A DNA stretch of 64,000 nt, from assembly GCF_002735905.1 (NCBI RefSeq), contig NZ_PEBD01000008.1:682001-746000 (forward strand), given 5' to 3'. Origin of the DNA: Williamsia muralis (lineage in GTDB: Bacteria; Actinomycetota; Actinomycetes; Mycobacteriales; Mycobacteriaceae). The number at the start of each line of letters is the position of its first letter. The stretch's first letter is position 1. The notes under the pieces were generated by a model, which saw only the letters and a program-made list of their open reading frames with translations, made no database searches and was not told the DNA's origin. Below are positions 63,310-64,000 of the stretch, one piece after another. Position numbers and translations under genes: made by a program.

Positions 63310-64000
63310 TCAGGCCGCGTCGGTGACGATGATCGGTTTGATGCACTCATCCAGCTTCGACGAGAAGATGTGGTATCCCTCGGCGATGTGCTCGAGCGGA
63401 ATGCGGTGCGTGACAATGTCATTCGGCTTGATGTGGCCGTTCTTGATGTGCTCGAACAGCCGCGGCCACTGCCGTTTGACGGGGCACTGGTTCATCTGGA
63501 GTGTCAGTCCCTTGTTCATCGCGTCGCCGAACTTGACGGCGCTGAACATCGGACCGTAAGCACCCATCACCGACACCGTCCCGCCTTTGCGGACCGAATC
63601 GATGGCCCAGTTCAATGCAATGGGAGACCCGCCCTGCAACTTGAACTTCGACGCCGCGACGTGCTGCAGAAAGTTCCCGTCCGCTTCTGCGCCCACCGCA
63701 TCGATGGCCACATCGGCGCCGAGATAGTCCGTGGACTTCTTCATCTGGACCACGATGTCGTCGTACTCCGCGAAGTTGAGTGTTTCGGCGTGCGCGAAGG
63801 TGCGGGCTTTCTCGAGTCGGTACTCGAGGTGATCGATCACGATCACCCGTCCGGCTCCCATGAACCACGATGAGAGGGCGGCGTAGAGACCCACCGGTCC
63901 CGCACCGAAGACGGCCACCGTGTCGCCCTCGCGGATGCTGCCCAACTGCGCGCCGAAGTACCCGGTGGCCAGAGCGTCGGTCAGCAGCAAAGCGTCTTCG
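63310..64000 (-). CDS. zinc-dependent alcohol dehydrogenase, C-terminal part
   Basis: The frame is open at the window end, so the N-terminus lies outside. The visible 229 residues hold the NAD-binding domain of a medium-chain dehydrogenase of the glutathione-independent formaldehyde dehydrogenase-like group: DALATGYFGAQLGSIREGD, VFGAGPVGLYAALSS, VIDHLEYRLEKAR and IDAVGAEADGN. The catalytic zinc ligands Cys and His would be in the missing part. It is followed by the hypothetical gene after 8 bp. Confidence 0.88.
   Translation of the reverse strand, partial: EDALLLTDALATGYFGAQLGSIREGDTVAVFGAGPVGLYAALSSWFMGAGRVIVIDHLEYRLEKARTFAHAETLNFAEYDDIVVQMKKSTDYLGADVAIDAVGAEADGNFLQHVAASKFKLQGGSPIALNWAIDSVRKGGTVSVMGAYGPMFSAVKFGDAMNKGLTLQMNQCPVKRQWPRLFEHIKNGHIKPNDIVTHRIPLEHIAEGYHIFSSKLDECIKPIIVTDAA

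Overview
The window is high-GC actinobacterial DNA from a mycolate-making genus of the Mycobacteriales. Several genes fix this placement: FadD32, Pks13, AccD4, EmbC/A/B, DprE1/DprE2, AftA/AftB, a UbiA-type decaprenyl-phosphate phosphoribosyltransferase, antigen-85-type mycolyltransferases, and the proteasome activator Bpa. A mycolyltransferase with LGFP repeats and the many accessory enzymes suggest a Gordonia- or Rhodococcus-like organism rather than Mycobacterium itself; the genus is an inference. Coding density is high, and I see no phage, insertion sequence or CRISPR array.

The backbone is a cell-envelope super-locus. From memory of the M. tuberculosis map, its order matches Rv3806c back to Rv3777 with insertions. 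(1) Positions 1-17.8 kb, plus strand: ubiA (partial), aftB, two mycolyltransferases, a DUF732 lipoprotein, a Culp6-like cutinase-family enzyme, an F420-type oxidoreductase, then fadD32-pks13-accD4, which make mycolic acids. (2) 17.8-28.8 kb, minus strand: a small membrane protein, a 102-bp repeat array, and embC-embA-embB. (3) 28.9-32.1 kb, plus strand: aroQ, a PAP2-family membrane enzyme and a multi-pass membrane protein of unknown function. (4) 32.2-36.4 kb, minus strand: dprE1-dprE2-aftA, which make and first use the arabinose donor DPA. (5) 36.4-50.6 kb, accessory: SDR, Na+/H+ antiporter, FAD oxidoreductase, DUF4259, two LLM oxidoreductases, WS/DGAT, a cysteine-motif MTHFR with a methyltransferase, GtrA, a DUF4352 protein and a two-component system. 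(6) 50.7-53.3 kb, minus strand: wzm-wzt-glfT1 for galactan priming and export. (7) 53.4-64 kb: bpa, a class V aminotransferase-like protein, quinone oxidoreductase, MarR, tRNA-Ser(TGA), a LysR-like/DUF5997 pair, a broken KAS III gene, guanine deaminase, ABM membrane protein, VOC protein, GAF-ANTAR regulator, a hypothetical protein and a truncated zinc alcohol dehydrogenase.

The genes cooperate as follows. DPA is made by UbiA and DprE1/DprE2. Galactan is started by GlfT1 and exported by Wzm/Wzt. Arabinan is built by AftA, EmbC/A/B and AftB. Mycolate is condensed by FadD32/AccD4/Pks13 and attached by the mycolyltransferases.

The less obvious signals are regulatory and structural. Many genes appear to be leaderless, with a TANNNT -10 box 6-8 nt before an ATG or GTG; dprE1 and wzm share one such box, and embC and embA share another with identical spacing. 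A family of large palindromes with a conserved loop core closes at least three convergent gene junctions, and one copy sits exactly at the break of a decayed KAS III gene. Two unrelated short tandem arrays lie at gene ends in the emb/aft region.
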